A stretch of 8,459 bases of DNA from Saprospiraceae bacterium (GTDB lineage: Bacteria > Bacteroidota > Bacteroidia > Chitinophagales > Saprospiraceae). Below are positions 1 to 6,134 of the stretch, in pieces. The stretch's first letter is position 1, and the number at the start of each line of letters is the position of its first letter. The stretch is from contig JAGQWW010000101.1 of assembly GCA_020436955.1 (NCBI GenBank), forward strand, positions 1 through 8,459, read 5' to 3'. Position numbers and translations under genes: made by a program. Below the pieces are notes generated by a model. That model was not told the origin of the DNA. It ran no database searches and saw only the letters and a program-made list of their open reading frames with translations.

Positions 1-792
1 CATTTTTTTCACCTCGTTTTGCAGACCTTCTGACACATCATCTCGATTGTCATTGAGGTTGTAAATGAAGGCTCCGAAGTCATGCCAGGTGGACATAGAG
101 CCCGCATGTCCTTCAATTTCAAATTTGGAAGGGGCCAGGGCTACCATGGGAAGGATGTTTTTTACATCAGGCGTATGCGGCTCCTTTTCAATGATATCCG
201 GATTGACCTGGGACCAGGCGTACACATCGTATTCCCCTTCTGTGGAAATGCGGGGTTGGATCTCTGTATTATACGGTTTAAAATGTAGAATATAGTTTTT
301 AGGAACCTTACAGGTGTAAGAGGTTTCCAGTGTTTTGGTGTTAAAATGTTGGATATACCAATCGTTTATACCATAGATTTCATCCAGCTCATAAGTGTAT
401 TCATATGCAATGGTATAGGGAAAATTGGGAAAGGAAAGGTCAAGGTATTTTATCCTGCCATCTACAAAAATGGAGAAACTGTCATCCCTTTTTTGATCCA
501 GAAAATCCTTCTTTTTGTAGGATGCAATTTCATCTCCGTTTTTATCATAGATCCAGACCTTTGCATCCTTGATTTTTCTGCGCTCATTGTATCGTAGGGG
601 CAGAATATCCTGAGGAGAACTTGAGTTCAAACGGGTGAATTTAACCTTGGAAGTGTAGGTGGCTTTACCCGGAGCCTCCAAAATGAATTCCGTGTGGTCA
701 TAAATAATGATGGTATGGATGTTTTCATCGTTAGTAGCCATCAGGGTATTAAAAGACGACAGGGTAAGTATAAGCAGTAGTATTCGTGACAT
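1..792 (-). CDS. Secreted DUF3857 domain protein, probable transglutaminase-like family (3' end cut by window edge)
   Basis: Reading the minus strand from the ATG at 792 gives 264 codons without a stop, reaching the window edge in frame. Residues 1-19 (MSRILLLILTLSSFNTLMA) look like a signal peptide, so the product is probably exported to the periplasm or outer surface. The rest is a beta-rich domain typical of DUF3857 proteins of Bacteroidota: a stretch with 'LPLRYNERRKIKDAKVWIYD' (65-84), a region rich in aromatics ('YTIAYEYTYE', 126-135), then 'DWYIQHFN' (144-151) and a terminal 'SMSTWHDFGAFIYN' (232-245). In known relatives DUF3857 is followed by a transglutaminase-like core whose Cys-His-Asp triad would lie beyond position 1, so catalytic capacity cannot be judged. 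The substrate is unknown. The gene starts 13 bases after the LOG-family gene stops, on the same strand, and is probably co-transcribed with it. The start is supported by the signal peptide; there is no Shine-Dalgarno. Confidence 0.82.
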   Translation of the reverse strand, partial: MSRILLLILTLSSFNTLMATNDENIHTIIIYDHTEFILEAPGKATYTSKVKFTRLNSSSPQDILPLRYNERRKIKDAKVWIYDKNGDEIASYKKKDFLDQKRDDSFSIFVDGRIKYLDLSFPNFPYTIAYEYTYELDEIYGINDWYIQHFNTKTLETSYTCKVPKNYILHFKPYNTEIQPRISTEGEYDVYAWSQVNPDIIEKEPHTPDVKNILPMVALAPSKFEIEGHAGSMSTWHDFGAFIYNLNDNRDDVSEGLQNEVKKM

Positions 793-805
793 TTTCAAGG
801 GTATT

Positions 806-1384
806 TTAAGTTTTCTTAAGCCATTTATCTGCCACCTTTTCGGACTGGTAACTGGCAAGTTTGTCAAGCAGATTATTTAATTCGGTATCGTGTATCAATA
901 ATGATTTGTTTTCAGGGTGCAAAAACCCTTCTTGTACCATTTTTTCAACATGTTGTAACAAATGGTCATAATAGCCATGCTGGTTTAAAAGTCCGATGGG
1001 TTTTTGGTGAAGCCTTAACTGTTTCCAGGTTAATATTTCAAAAAATTCATCCAATGTTCCAAATCCACCGGGTAGAATGAAAAAAGCATCCGATTTTTCG
1101 GCCATGATTTGTTTGCGTTGGTGCATGGTTTCTACCACCATTAATTCAGAAAGTCCCATATGGCACACTTCCATCTTTTTTAAAAAGTCCGGAATGACGC
1201 CGGTTACTTTTCCTCCTTCTGCTAAAACGCTATTGGCCAGTGTTCCCATCAATCCAACGTTTCCGGCACCGTACACTACGTCCCATCCTCTTTCAACGAC
1301 AGCTTTTCCCAATTCAATGGTTGTCTTTTCATAAAATGGCTGGCTGCCTTTGTTGGCACCGCAAAAAACACAAAGGGTTTGCAT
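806..1384 (-). CDS. LOG family protein (TIGR00730 Rossmann fold; cytokinin riboside 5'-monophosphate phosphoribohydrolase-like)
   Basis: This is a complete 192-aa cytoplasmic protein of normal length for the LOG family. The family signature PGGFGTLDE is at residues 105-113, with the conserved R90-K91 pair just upstream (MHQRK, 87-91). The N-terminal nucleotide-binding part shows 'CVFCGANKG' (5-13) and 'YGAGNVGLMG' (38-47). Characterised LOG enzymes hydrolyse nucleoside 5'-monophosphates, releasing the base and ribose 5-phosphate. Plant and some bacterial members act on cytokinin ribotides, while others in bacteria act on purine or pyrimidine monophosphates. The exact substrate cannot be told from sequence. 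Two family motifs are slightly altered: the usual CGSS is CGAN, and the usual GGG before the GLMG is GAG; both variants keep the glycines that matter for the loops. It is divergent from gyrB and is followed closely by the DUF3857 gene, so it is probably the first gene of a two-gene transcript. Confidence 0.93.
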   Translation of the reverse strand: MQTLCVFCGANKGSQPFYEKTTIELGKAVVERGWDVVYGAGNVGLMGTLANSVLAEGGKVTGVIPDFLKKMEVCHMGLSELMVVETMHQRKQIMAEKSDAFFILPGGFGTLDEFFEILTWKQLRLHQKPIGLLNQHGYYDHLLQHVEKMVQEGFLHPENKSLLIHDTELNNLLDKLASYQSEKVADKWLKKT

Positions 1385-1415
1385 ACTGTACAGTTTTTGT
1401 TTTTGTAGAAGGTTA

Positions 1416-1423
1416 CAAATATT
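1416..1423 (-). promoter_or_regulatory. Weak candidate -7 element for the LOG gene
   Basis: On the minus strand the bases read AATATTTG, one mismatch from the Bacteroidota -7 consensus TAnnTTTG (or TA-ATA-TTTG with one extra base). Transcription starting a few bases downstream would give a leader of roughly 25 nt before the ATG at 1384. I see no TTG at a suitable -33 distance, so this is a weak call. Confidence 0.25.
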
Positions 1424-1560
1424 AAAAAAAATGGAAAACGAAGGAAGTGTGTCAGGCGTTAAATAAGGGACCTGTAGATATTTTAAGGCTCACTTAAGAG
1501 TTTTATTTGAATTGTGGAAAAGTAATGCCTTCGATAGTCTTTTTACTATAAAAATGGGTT

Positions 1561-1568
1561 TATTTTTG
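1561..1568 (+). promoter_or_regulatory. Candidate distal -7 element upstream of gyrB
   Basis: TATTTTTG matches TAnnTTTG exactly. No TTG lies 17-23 bases upstream; the nearest, at 1512-1514, is too far. It overlaps the left arm of the inverted repeat at 1562-1587. If used, it would give gyrB a leader of about 170 nt. Confidence 0.3.
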
Positions 1569-1587
1569 CGGCCTTTCGGCCAAAAAT
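1562..1587. repeat. Inverted repeat, GGCC-TTTC-GGCC core with A/T flanks
   Basis: The arms ATTTTT and AAAAAT flank a GGCC/GGCC core with a TTTC loop. Two unpaired bases (GC, 1568-1569) bulge on the left arm, giving 6 + 4 base pairs. It lies between divergent genes, so a terminator role is not obviously needed. It could be an operator, an RNA hairpin at the 5' end of a distal gyrB transcript, or chance in AT-rich DNA. Confidence 0.4.
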
Positions 1588-1730
1588 CTTCACTTTTTAA
1601 ATCAGGTTTCTAAGCCGGGAAATTACATTTTTCCATTGCGTAATATTTTTATTCATAAAAAATTGAATTTCAGAAAGATATGATGCTTTTTGAAGGGGAT
1701 CAAATCCTTAAAAAAGTGCTGTCTTTTTCT

Positions 1731-1738
1731 TATCTTTG
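1731..1738 (+). promoter_or_regulatory. gyrB promoter -7 element (TAnnTTTG), implying a leaderless mRNA
   Basis: TATCTTTG is an exact match to the Bacteroidota -7 consensus and is followed by CACCC and then the gyrB ATG at 1744. In this phylum transcription begins only a few bases after this element, so the 5' end should fall within about three bases of the ATG. The -33 TTG is poor: the best candidate is TTA at 1707-1709, 21 bases upstream. No Shine-Dalgarno precedes the ATG, which fits leaderless initiation. Confidence 0.62.
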
Positions 1739-1743
1739 CACCC

Positions 1744-3732
1744 ATGGAGACAACTGAGAATAAACTTACTGACGACGTAAAAGATCCGAAGAAAAATAAG
1801 GGTGATTACGGTGCCGATAATATTCAGGCGCTGGAAGGGCTGGAAGCCGTGCGAAAGCGCCCCGGGATGTACATCGGAAGTACAGATAGTAAAGGTTTGC
1901 ACCACCTGGTATGGGAGGTTGTAGATAACTCAATTGACGAGCACCTTGCCGGATATTGTGACAAGATTGATCTAACTATAGAAGAGGGTAATTCCATTCG
2001 AGTAGTGGATAATGGTCGTGGTATCCCAACAGATATGCACGCCAAATTGAAAAAATCCGCCCTGGAGGTGGTAATGACGGTCCTTCACGCTGGGGGTAAA
2101 TTTGACAAAGACACGTATAAAGTATCCGGTGGTTTGCACGGGGTGGGTGTCTCTTGTGTGAATGCCCTTTCAACTTTGTTGACTGCAGAAGTTCATAGAT
2201 CCGGAAAAGTATATACTCAATCTTACAGACAGGGAAAACCGCAAGGTGATGTCGAAGTAATTGGTGAAACTGACACAACCGGTACTATCATTACTTTTCA
2301 GCCGGATCCTGAGATATTCAGCAGCCTTGAGTACAAGTACGAGATTCTTGCAACACGCTGCCGCGAATTGTCCTACCTAAATAAAGGATTGACACTTACC
2401 ATCACAGACCAGCGTCAGAAAATGGAAGACGGTAGTTTTCGTACCGAGACTTTCCACTCTGAAGGCGGTTTGAAGGAGTTTGTTAAACAGCTTGATGAAG
2501 CGCGCACACCTTTAATAGACACCCCTATTCACGTAAAGGGAAAGGAGGAGGATGTGGAAGTGGAAGTTGCTATGCAATACAATACTTCCTATACCGAGCA
2601 TCTTTTTTCTTACGTAAATAATATCAACACTTCTGAAGGTGGTACTCACGTAGCCGGGTTCCGTATGGCTGTTAACCGTGTTTTTAAAAATTACGGTGAA
2701 GCGAATGGTCTGTTCAGCAAGGTTAAATTTGAGATTTCAGGGGAAGACTTCCGTGAAGGATTGACTGCTGTAGTTTCTGTAAAAGTACCCGAGCCGCAAT
2801 TTAAAGGTCAGACAAAAGGGGAACTGGGTAACTCTGAAGTGCGTGGTATTGTATCTCGTGCTGTGGGTGATGTTGTGAATGCCTGGTTGGAGGAAAATCC
2901 GAAGGAAGCCAAGAAGATTGTTGATAAGGTAATCCTGGCAGCTACTGCAAGGCATGCAGCACGCAAGGCAAGGGAGATGGTTCAGCGTAAAAATGTATTG
3001 ACAGGAGGAGGACTTCCTGGAAAACTGGCTGACTGTTCTTCTAAAGACCCCGGTGCTTCTGAGATATTCCTTGTCGAGGGAGATTCGGCAGGTGGTACTG
3101 CCAAGCAGGGTAGAGACAGACTTTTTCAGGCGATTTTGCCTTTGCGTGGTAAGATCCTAAACGTTGAAAAAGCACTTGAGCATAAGATTTACGAAAACGA
3201 AGAAATCAAAAACATCTTCACCGCACTTGGGGTTAGTATCCAGGAAAATGAAGATGGCGAGCGTGTGCTGAACATTGAAAAGCTTCGTTACCATAAGGTA
3301 GTCATCATGTGTGACGCCGACGTCGACGGTAGCCACATTACCACTTTGATTTTGACTTTCTTCTTCCGTTATATGAAGCCATTGATTGAAAACGGTCATA
3401 TTTATATCGCTGCTCCGCCTTTATATCAGGTGAGAAGAGGTAAAAAAGCAGAATATGCCTGGAACGAAGAGCAACGTCAACAATTGGCAATTGAGTTAGG
3501 TGGTGGAAAAGAAGATGCAGTAACCATCCAGCGCTATAAGGGTCTTGGAGAGATGAACGCAGAGCAGCTTTGGGAAACCACGATGAATCCTGAAAACAGG
3601 ATTTTGAGACAAGTTACCATCGATGATGCCTTCAATGCAGACCAAACCTTTACGATGTTGATGGGAGATGAAGTACCGCCAAGACGTGCTTTTATCGAAG
3701 CCAATGCAAAATATGCGAAGGTAGACGTGTAA
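1744..3732 (+). CDS. gyrB: DNA gyrase subunit B
   Basis: This is the ATPase subunit of type II topoisomerase, which with GyrA (not in this window) introduces negative supercoils in cytoplasmic DNA. The 662 residues match the short Bacteroidota GyrB length; the roughly 170-residue insertion of E. coli GyrB is absent. Order of domains: GHKL ATPase with EVVDNSIDE (58-66; general base E58, Mg ligand N62), VDNGRGIP (88-95; D89) and the ATP-lid glycines GGLHGVGVSCVN (129-140); transducer with the QTK loop (356-358); TOPRIM with EGDSAGG (445-451, E445) and DADVDGSH (524-531; D524, D526, D528); and a C-terminal part ending RRAFIEANA (647-655). The position of E. coli K447 is Arg468 here. GyrB is preferred over ParE because of the YGADNIQALEGLEAVRKRPGMYIG opening and close resemblance to Bacteroides GyrB. 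An upstream TTG at 1690 would add 18 residues but lies before the -7 promoter box, so the ATG at 1744 was chosen. Confidence 0.97.
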   Translation: METTENKLTDDVKDPKKNKGDYGADNIQALEGLEAVRKRPGMYIGSTDSKGLHHLVWEVVDNSIDEHLAGYCDKIDLTIEEGNSIRVVDNGRGIPTDMHAKLKKSALEVVMTVLHAGGKFDKDTYKVSGGLHGVGVSCVNALSTLLTAEVHRSGKVYTQSYRQGKPQGDVEVIGETDTTGTIITFQPDPEIFSSLEYKYEILATRCRELSYLNKGLTLTITDQRQKMEDGSFRTETFHSEGGLKEFVKQLDEARTPLIDTPIHVKGKEEDVEVEVAMQYNTSYTEHLFSYVNNINTSEGGTHVAGFRMAVNRVFKNYGEANGLFSKVKFEISGEDFREGLTAVVSVKVPEPQFKGQTKGELGNSEVRGIVSRAVGDVVNAWLEENPKEAKKIVDKVILAATARHAARKAREMVQRKNVLTGGGLPGKLADCSSKDPGASEIFLVEGDSAGGTAKQGRDRLFQAILPLRGKILNVEKALEHKIYENEEIKNIFTALGVSIQENEDGERVLNIEKLRYHKVVIMCDADVDGSHITTLILTFFFRYMKPLIENGHIYIAAPPLYQVRRGKKAEYAWNEEQRQQLAIELGGGKEDAVTIQRYKGLGEMNAEQLWETTMNPENRILRQVTIDDAFNADQTFTMLMGDEVPPRRAFIEANAKYAKVDV

Positions 3733-3758
3733 TTTTCGTCTTTCCTTGTAAAATAAAC

Positions 3759-3821
3759 AAAGCACCGCTGGAGTAAGGATCATTTTTTTCGAAATCCTTA
3801 TTTTAGCGGTGTTTTAATTTT
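3759..3821 (+). terminator. Rho-independent-type terminator after gyrB
   Basis: The left arm 3759-3780 pairs with the right arm 3794-3815 over 22 continuous positions, with a 13-nt loop at 3781-3793. Four pairs are G-U (G3762, G3770, G3771 and G3773 with U). In a minus-strand transcript these would be A-C mismatches, so the structure is built for plus-strand RNA. The stem ends in TTTT and is followed by AATTTT. It begins 26 bases after the gyrB stop. The next gene starts only 13 bases after the stem. Confidence 0.8.
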
Positions 3822-3828
3822 AGAGCAT

Positions 3829-4536
3829 ATGAAACGGACAATATATTTTTTTCTTGCCTTCCTTTTTTCCAATATCCTACTATCCCAGGTTGAGGTCTCT
3901 GATTTTAAAGGGGAACCAGTGAAATTCAAGAAAATAGACCGAGGTTCTGAAAAGATCTTTTATCATATTTTAAAAAATAAAAGAAAAGTGTGGCATGGGC
4001 CGTATGAGTTCCATAAGCATTGTCTTTTACAGGAAGTAGGTGCTTTCTGTATGGATGAGCCTTGTGGTGTATGGGAGTTTTACAGCGGTGATGACCGCTT
4101 TCAAATTTACGACTATGATCAGGATTCAATGCTGCTGAGGAAAACAGAATTTCCGGGCAAATCGCACATCCTTTTAGTTGAAAATGAAGTAGTATTGGAT
4201 AGCAATATGTTGGAAGCAACCATAGTAGGCGGCTACAAAGAAATTTATGATTTGCTCTATGAAAGCCTAAAGCCATATGGAAAGCCCTACAGAAATGAAA
4301 ATGTAACCATTCGTACCTTGGTGGTAATTAATACAGATGGAAAAGTCAGGAAAGTAGAATATGTAGATGAAGTGCCCAAACGACTTCAAATGACCTTTAA
4401 AAATGCTTTTGACCAGGTGTATTTTATGGAATGGTACCCGGCAATAAAAGATGGTGAGCCAGTGGAGTCAGGAGTTTTGTTGACACTTACCTATGAAATT
4501 GAAGGTGTTACAAGGACACAAGGTTCTTTCCATTAA
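3829..4536 (+). CDS. Exported protein with MORN-like N-terminal and TonB-C-like C-terminal regions (paralogue 1)
   Basis: This 235-aa protein has a signal peptide (MKRTIYFFLAFLFSNILLSQ, cleavage near residue 20), so it is probably periplasmic or surface-exposed. Residues 47-97 resemble MORN-type/YwqK-like repeats: ILKNKRKVWHGPYE (47-60), EPCGVWEF (77-84) and QIYDYD (92-97). Residues 130-222 resemble the C-terminal fold of Bacteroidota TonB-like proteins: an ATIVGG entry (130-135), a strand 'RTLVVINTDGKVRKVEYVD' (162-180) and WYPAIKDGEPV (202-212). It has no N-terminal transmembrane anchor or proline-rich linker, so it is not a classical energy transducer; the function is unknown. The same layout occurs in the protein encoded at 5318-6073. 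The next gene follows after 12 bases, suggesting co-transcription. The start sits just behind the gyrB terminator, and only weak -7 matches exist (TATTTTAG 3799-3806, TAATTTTA 3815-3822). The fold assignment is from motif pattern and is moderately sure. Confidence 0.85.
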   Translation: MKRTIYFFLAFLFSNILLSQVEVSDFKGEPVKFKKIDRGSEKIFYHILKNKRKVWHGPYEFHKHCLLQEVGAFCMDEPCGVWEFYSGDDRFQIYDYDQDSMLLRKTEFPGKSHILLVENEVVLDSNMLEATIVGGYKEIYDLLYESLKPYGKPYRNENVTIRTLVVINTDGKVRKVEYVDEVPKRLQMTFKNAFDQVYFMEWYPAIKDGEPVESGVLLTLTYEIEGVTRTQGSFH

Positions 4537-4548
4537 AAATAAAAGCTC

Positions 4549-5223
4549 ATGATGATTACTGCCCTGTACCTTGTTTTTATTTATGGAGGATTTTCCACCG
4601 AGGTTTTTATTACTCCTGATTTTATTATTCAAAAACAGGAAGAAATTCCTTATGATAATGAAGGAAATAAAATAGACCAGGAAACTGCCGGCTACTCATA
4701 TAGCATCCTACATAGGGGGAAAATGGAATGTTTTATATCAATACCATCCAAAGATTTTATTAATCAGTTTCAAGTAACCGATTCCTCCTTTGGTGGCTGG
4801 TCAGCCATCTCCCCCGAAGCTTTAAAAAATAAAGACTTTCCAAAATTGTTAGGGGAGGAGGTCCTATCCCTCGGAAAGGATGTTTTATATGGAGAAGAAG
4901 TCGAGTTTTTTGATGTAATCCGGCACTATACATACTCAAAGGGAGATTTTGATGATATATATAGAGTAGCTAAAGCTCCTTTCCCGCAATTATTCAAGGA
5001 CTATCAGATAAGTGAAAAGGAATTGTATGTCCTTTTTGCTGGTACCAAATCCTTTACCCAATCCAACCTTATCGAAAACGGGATGTACGAACCCATGGTT
5101 GGCAGGGTGAATGTTGATAATGAGGTTTCTTTCATTGACAGGAAAATCGTATCCATGGAAGAGAAAGAAATCGATTTATCTACGTTTGATGATTTGTTCA
5201 AAGCGGCAGGTTGGAAAGATTAA
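4549..5223 (+). CDS. Hypothetical, probably exported protein of 224 aa
   Basis: I do not recognise this protein. It opens with a hydrophobic stretch (MMITALYLVFIYGGFSTEVF) that could be a short signal peptide or anchor, although it lacks the usual positive charge near the N-terminus. The remainder is hydrophilic, rich in Asp, Glu, Lys, Phe and Tyr, has only one Cys (C61), and shows no repeated unit or catalytic motif I can name. Two adjacent ATGs (4549 and 4552) are possible starts; an in-frame stop at 4540 rules out an earlier one. It begins 12 bases after the upstream gene's stop and is probably in the same transcript. It lacks the GPYE motif and the TonB-C-like region of its neighbours, so it is not a third paralogue. 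Its place between two related exported proteins suggests a shared process, but no more can be said. Confidence 0.78.
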   Translation: MMITALYLVFIYGGFSTEVFITPDFIIQKQEEIPYDNEGNKIDQETAGYSYSILHRGKMECFISIPSKDFINQFQVTDSSFGGWSAISPEALKNKDFPKLLGEEVLSLGKDVLYGEEVEFFDVIRHYTYSKGDFDDIYRVAKAPFPQLFKDYQISEKELYVLFAGTKSFTQSNLIENGMYEPMVGRVNVDNEVSFIDRKIVSMEEKEIDLSTFDDLFKAAGWKD

Positions 5224-5243
5224 ATCTGCATGTTTTTTCTTTT

Positions 5244-5278
5244 TTGCGTACCTTCATGTTACCTACCTTATAACTTTG
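5244..5278 (+). promoter_or_regulatory. Candidate promoter, upstream of the 251-aa protein gene
   Basis: TAACTTTG (5271-5278) matches the TAnnTTTG -7 element exactly, and a TTG at 5244-5246 lies 24 bases upstream, one more than the usual 17-23 spacing. Transcription from here would give a leader of about 35 nt to the ATG at 5318. This suggests the gene can be expressed separately from the two genes before it. Confidence 0.5.
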
Positions 5279-5302
5279 AACTATGCTAGTGCGTTCAACA
5301 GT

Positions 5303-5310
5303 TAAATTTG
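5303..5310 (+). promoter_or_regulatory. Second candidate -7 element, immediately before the 251-aa protein gene
   Basis: TAAATTTG matches TAnnTTTG exactly and ends seven bases before the ATG at 5318, so it would give a near-leaderless mRNA, much as at gyrB. The TTTG of the upstream box (5275-5278) lies 24 bases before it and could act as its -33. It may also be a chance match in AT-rich sequence. Confidence 0.35.
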
Positions 5311-5317
5311 CCGATCC

Positions 5318-6073
5318 ATGTGTAAAAAGTTAAATCGATTTGCTTTCCCGGGAGTGCTGTTCTTATTGCTTTTCCCATCTCTGGTATTTGCCCAAAAGGC
5401 CATCAAAAAGTATGATGGGAAAAAGGTTGTCCAGGTGCAAAATGAATATGATAACGGGGATGAGGAAACCTATTATGTACTCAAAAATGACAGGAAAAAA
5501 CTCAATGGTCCCTATGAAGTGGTCATTTCCTGCGGAAATGGGATCCATGGTGCATACAAGAATAATAAACCGATAGGCAAGTGGACATTTGCAAACCACG
5601 ATGGCGTATTTCAAGAATACGATTTTGACAGAAAAACATTCCTCTTTAGAGGTTTTGAAGATAAACCTGGAGAATCTGTTGCACCCACTAAAATTGAAAA
5701 TTTTGATATCTCAAAATTAGAGCAGGAACCAACCATCATAGGAGGTAGAGATAGACTTCAGCACCTCCTGCAAACAGCTGCTTTTGTTCCGGAAAATGAA
5801 TCTTTGCCTGAAGATCCTTCTTTTTGCACCTATAGGATTTATGTAAATAAGGAGGGTGGTTTTGAGCAATATGAAATAACCCACAAACCAGCGGACCAGT
5901 TTGTGGGCTTATGTCATGATGCTATGGAAAGCATTAAAAATATTCAATTTTTCCCAATGGTTTATAATGGAAATCCGGTGGATGCTTACATCGAAATAAC
6001 CATTTATTTTCCTGGAGAAGAATTTAGAAAACAAGGTTATACGATTCCATATAACCGCGTACATCCGTTTTGA
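5318..6073 (+). CDS. Exported protein with MORN-like N-terminal and TonB-C-like C-terminal regions (paralogue 2)
   Basis: This 251-aa protein has a clear signal peptide: a basic start (MCKKLNR) and a hydrophobic core ending LVFAQ, with cleavage near residues 25-26. Cys2 is not in a lipobox, so it is not obviously a lipoprotein. It aligns collinearly with the 235-aa protein at 3829-4536: VLKNDRKKLNGPYE (54-67), KPIGKWTF (84-91), QEYDFD (99-104), PTIIGG (138-143) and FFPMVYNGNPV (211-221). The distance from GPYE to the GG pair is nearly the same in both (78 versus 77 residues). The first half resembles MORN/YwqK-type repeats and the second half the TonB C-terminal fold, with the strand CTYRIYVNKEGGFEQYEI (170-187). 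It has no membrane anchor and no catalytic motif, so a structural, binding or partner-recruiting role is likelier than an enzyme; the function is unknown. It ends with a 13-residue tail after the last predicted strand and is convergent with clpB. Confidence 0.87.
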   Translation: MCKKLNRFAFPGVLFLLLFPSLVFAQKAIKKYDGKKVVQVQNEYDNGDEETYYVLKNDRKKLNGPYEVVISCGNGIHGAYKNNKPIGKWTFANHDGVFQEYDFDRKTFLFRGFEDKPGESVAPTKIENFDISKLEQEPTIIGGRDRLQHLLQTAAFVPENESLPEDPSFCTYRIYVNKEGGFEQYEITHKPADQFVGLCHDAMESIKNIQFFPMVYNGNPVDAYIEITIYFPGEEFRKQGYTIPYNRVHPF

Positions 6074-6081
6074 TGTAGGAT

Positions 6082-6125
6082 TTACGAAATTACGGTCTAC
6101 GTACATCGTAAACCGTAATTCGTAA
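6082..6125. terminator. Imperfect palindrome between convergent genes, likely shared terminator or small dispersed repeat
   Basis: Arms 6082-6101 and 6107-6125 pair as TTACGAA + TTACGGT + TACG (18 bp) around the loop TACAT, with a bulged A at 6089 and one C/A mismatch (6097/6111). The mismatch becomes a G-U pair in minus-strand RNA, so the hairpin is slightly better for the clpB transcript. It starts 8 bases after one stop codon and lies 9 bases from the other. There is no real U-run on the minus side, and only T-rich sequence (CTGTTCTATTTATTT) on the plus side. The TTACGAATTACG-type sequence also looks like a small repeat. Confidence 0.6.
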
Positions 6126-6134
6126 CTGTTCTAT

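Larger units (their letters stand above)
1385..1743. other. Divergent intergenic region between the LOG gene and gyrB
   Basis: This 359-bp, strongly AT-rich stretch contains no convincing ORF on either strand. It holds two candidate -7 boxes directed at gyrB (1561-1568 and 1731-1738), a weak one directed at the LOG gene (1416-1423) and an inverted repeat (1562-1587). The only reading frame entering it from gyrB would use a TTG at 1690, which is rejected as the start. I recognise no tRNA or known RNA family here. Confidence 0.7.

Noticed and set aside
346..597. 83-codon plus-strand ORF, and similar ones at 65-295
   Set aside because: They are antisense to the continuous DUF3857 reading frame from 792 to 1 and resemble no protein I know.
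1627..1656. Short hairpins around ATTAC/GTAAT and GGAAA/TTTCC in the gyrB upstream region
   Set aside because: They are only five base pairs each, mutually exclusive, and within the range expected by chance in AT-rich DNA.
1690..1743. 18-codon N-terminal extension of gyrB from a TTG start
   Set aside because: The extension is not GyrB-like, uses a rare start, and contains an exact -7 promoter box at 1731-1738; the ATG at 1744 gives a normal GyrB N-terminus.
1744..3732. Possibility that the gene is parE (topoisomerase IV subunit B)
   Set aside because: The N-terminal sequence, the ATPase segment and the TOPRIM surroundings follow Bacteroidota GyrB closely.
3829..5223. Toxin-antitoxin pair, suggested by the YwqK-like MORN segment
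   Set aside because: The YwqK 'antitoxin' label is a loose annotation for MORN-type repeats. These proteins carry export signals, are much longer than typical antitoxins, and the neighbour shows no toxin motif.
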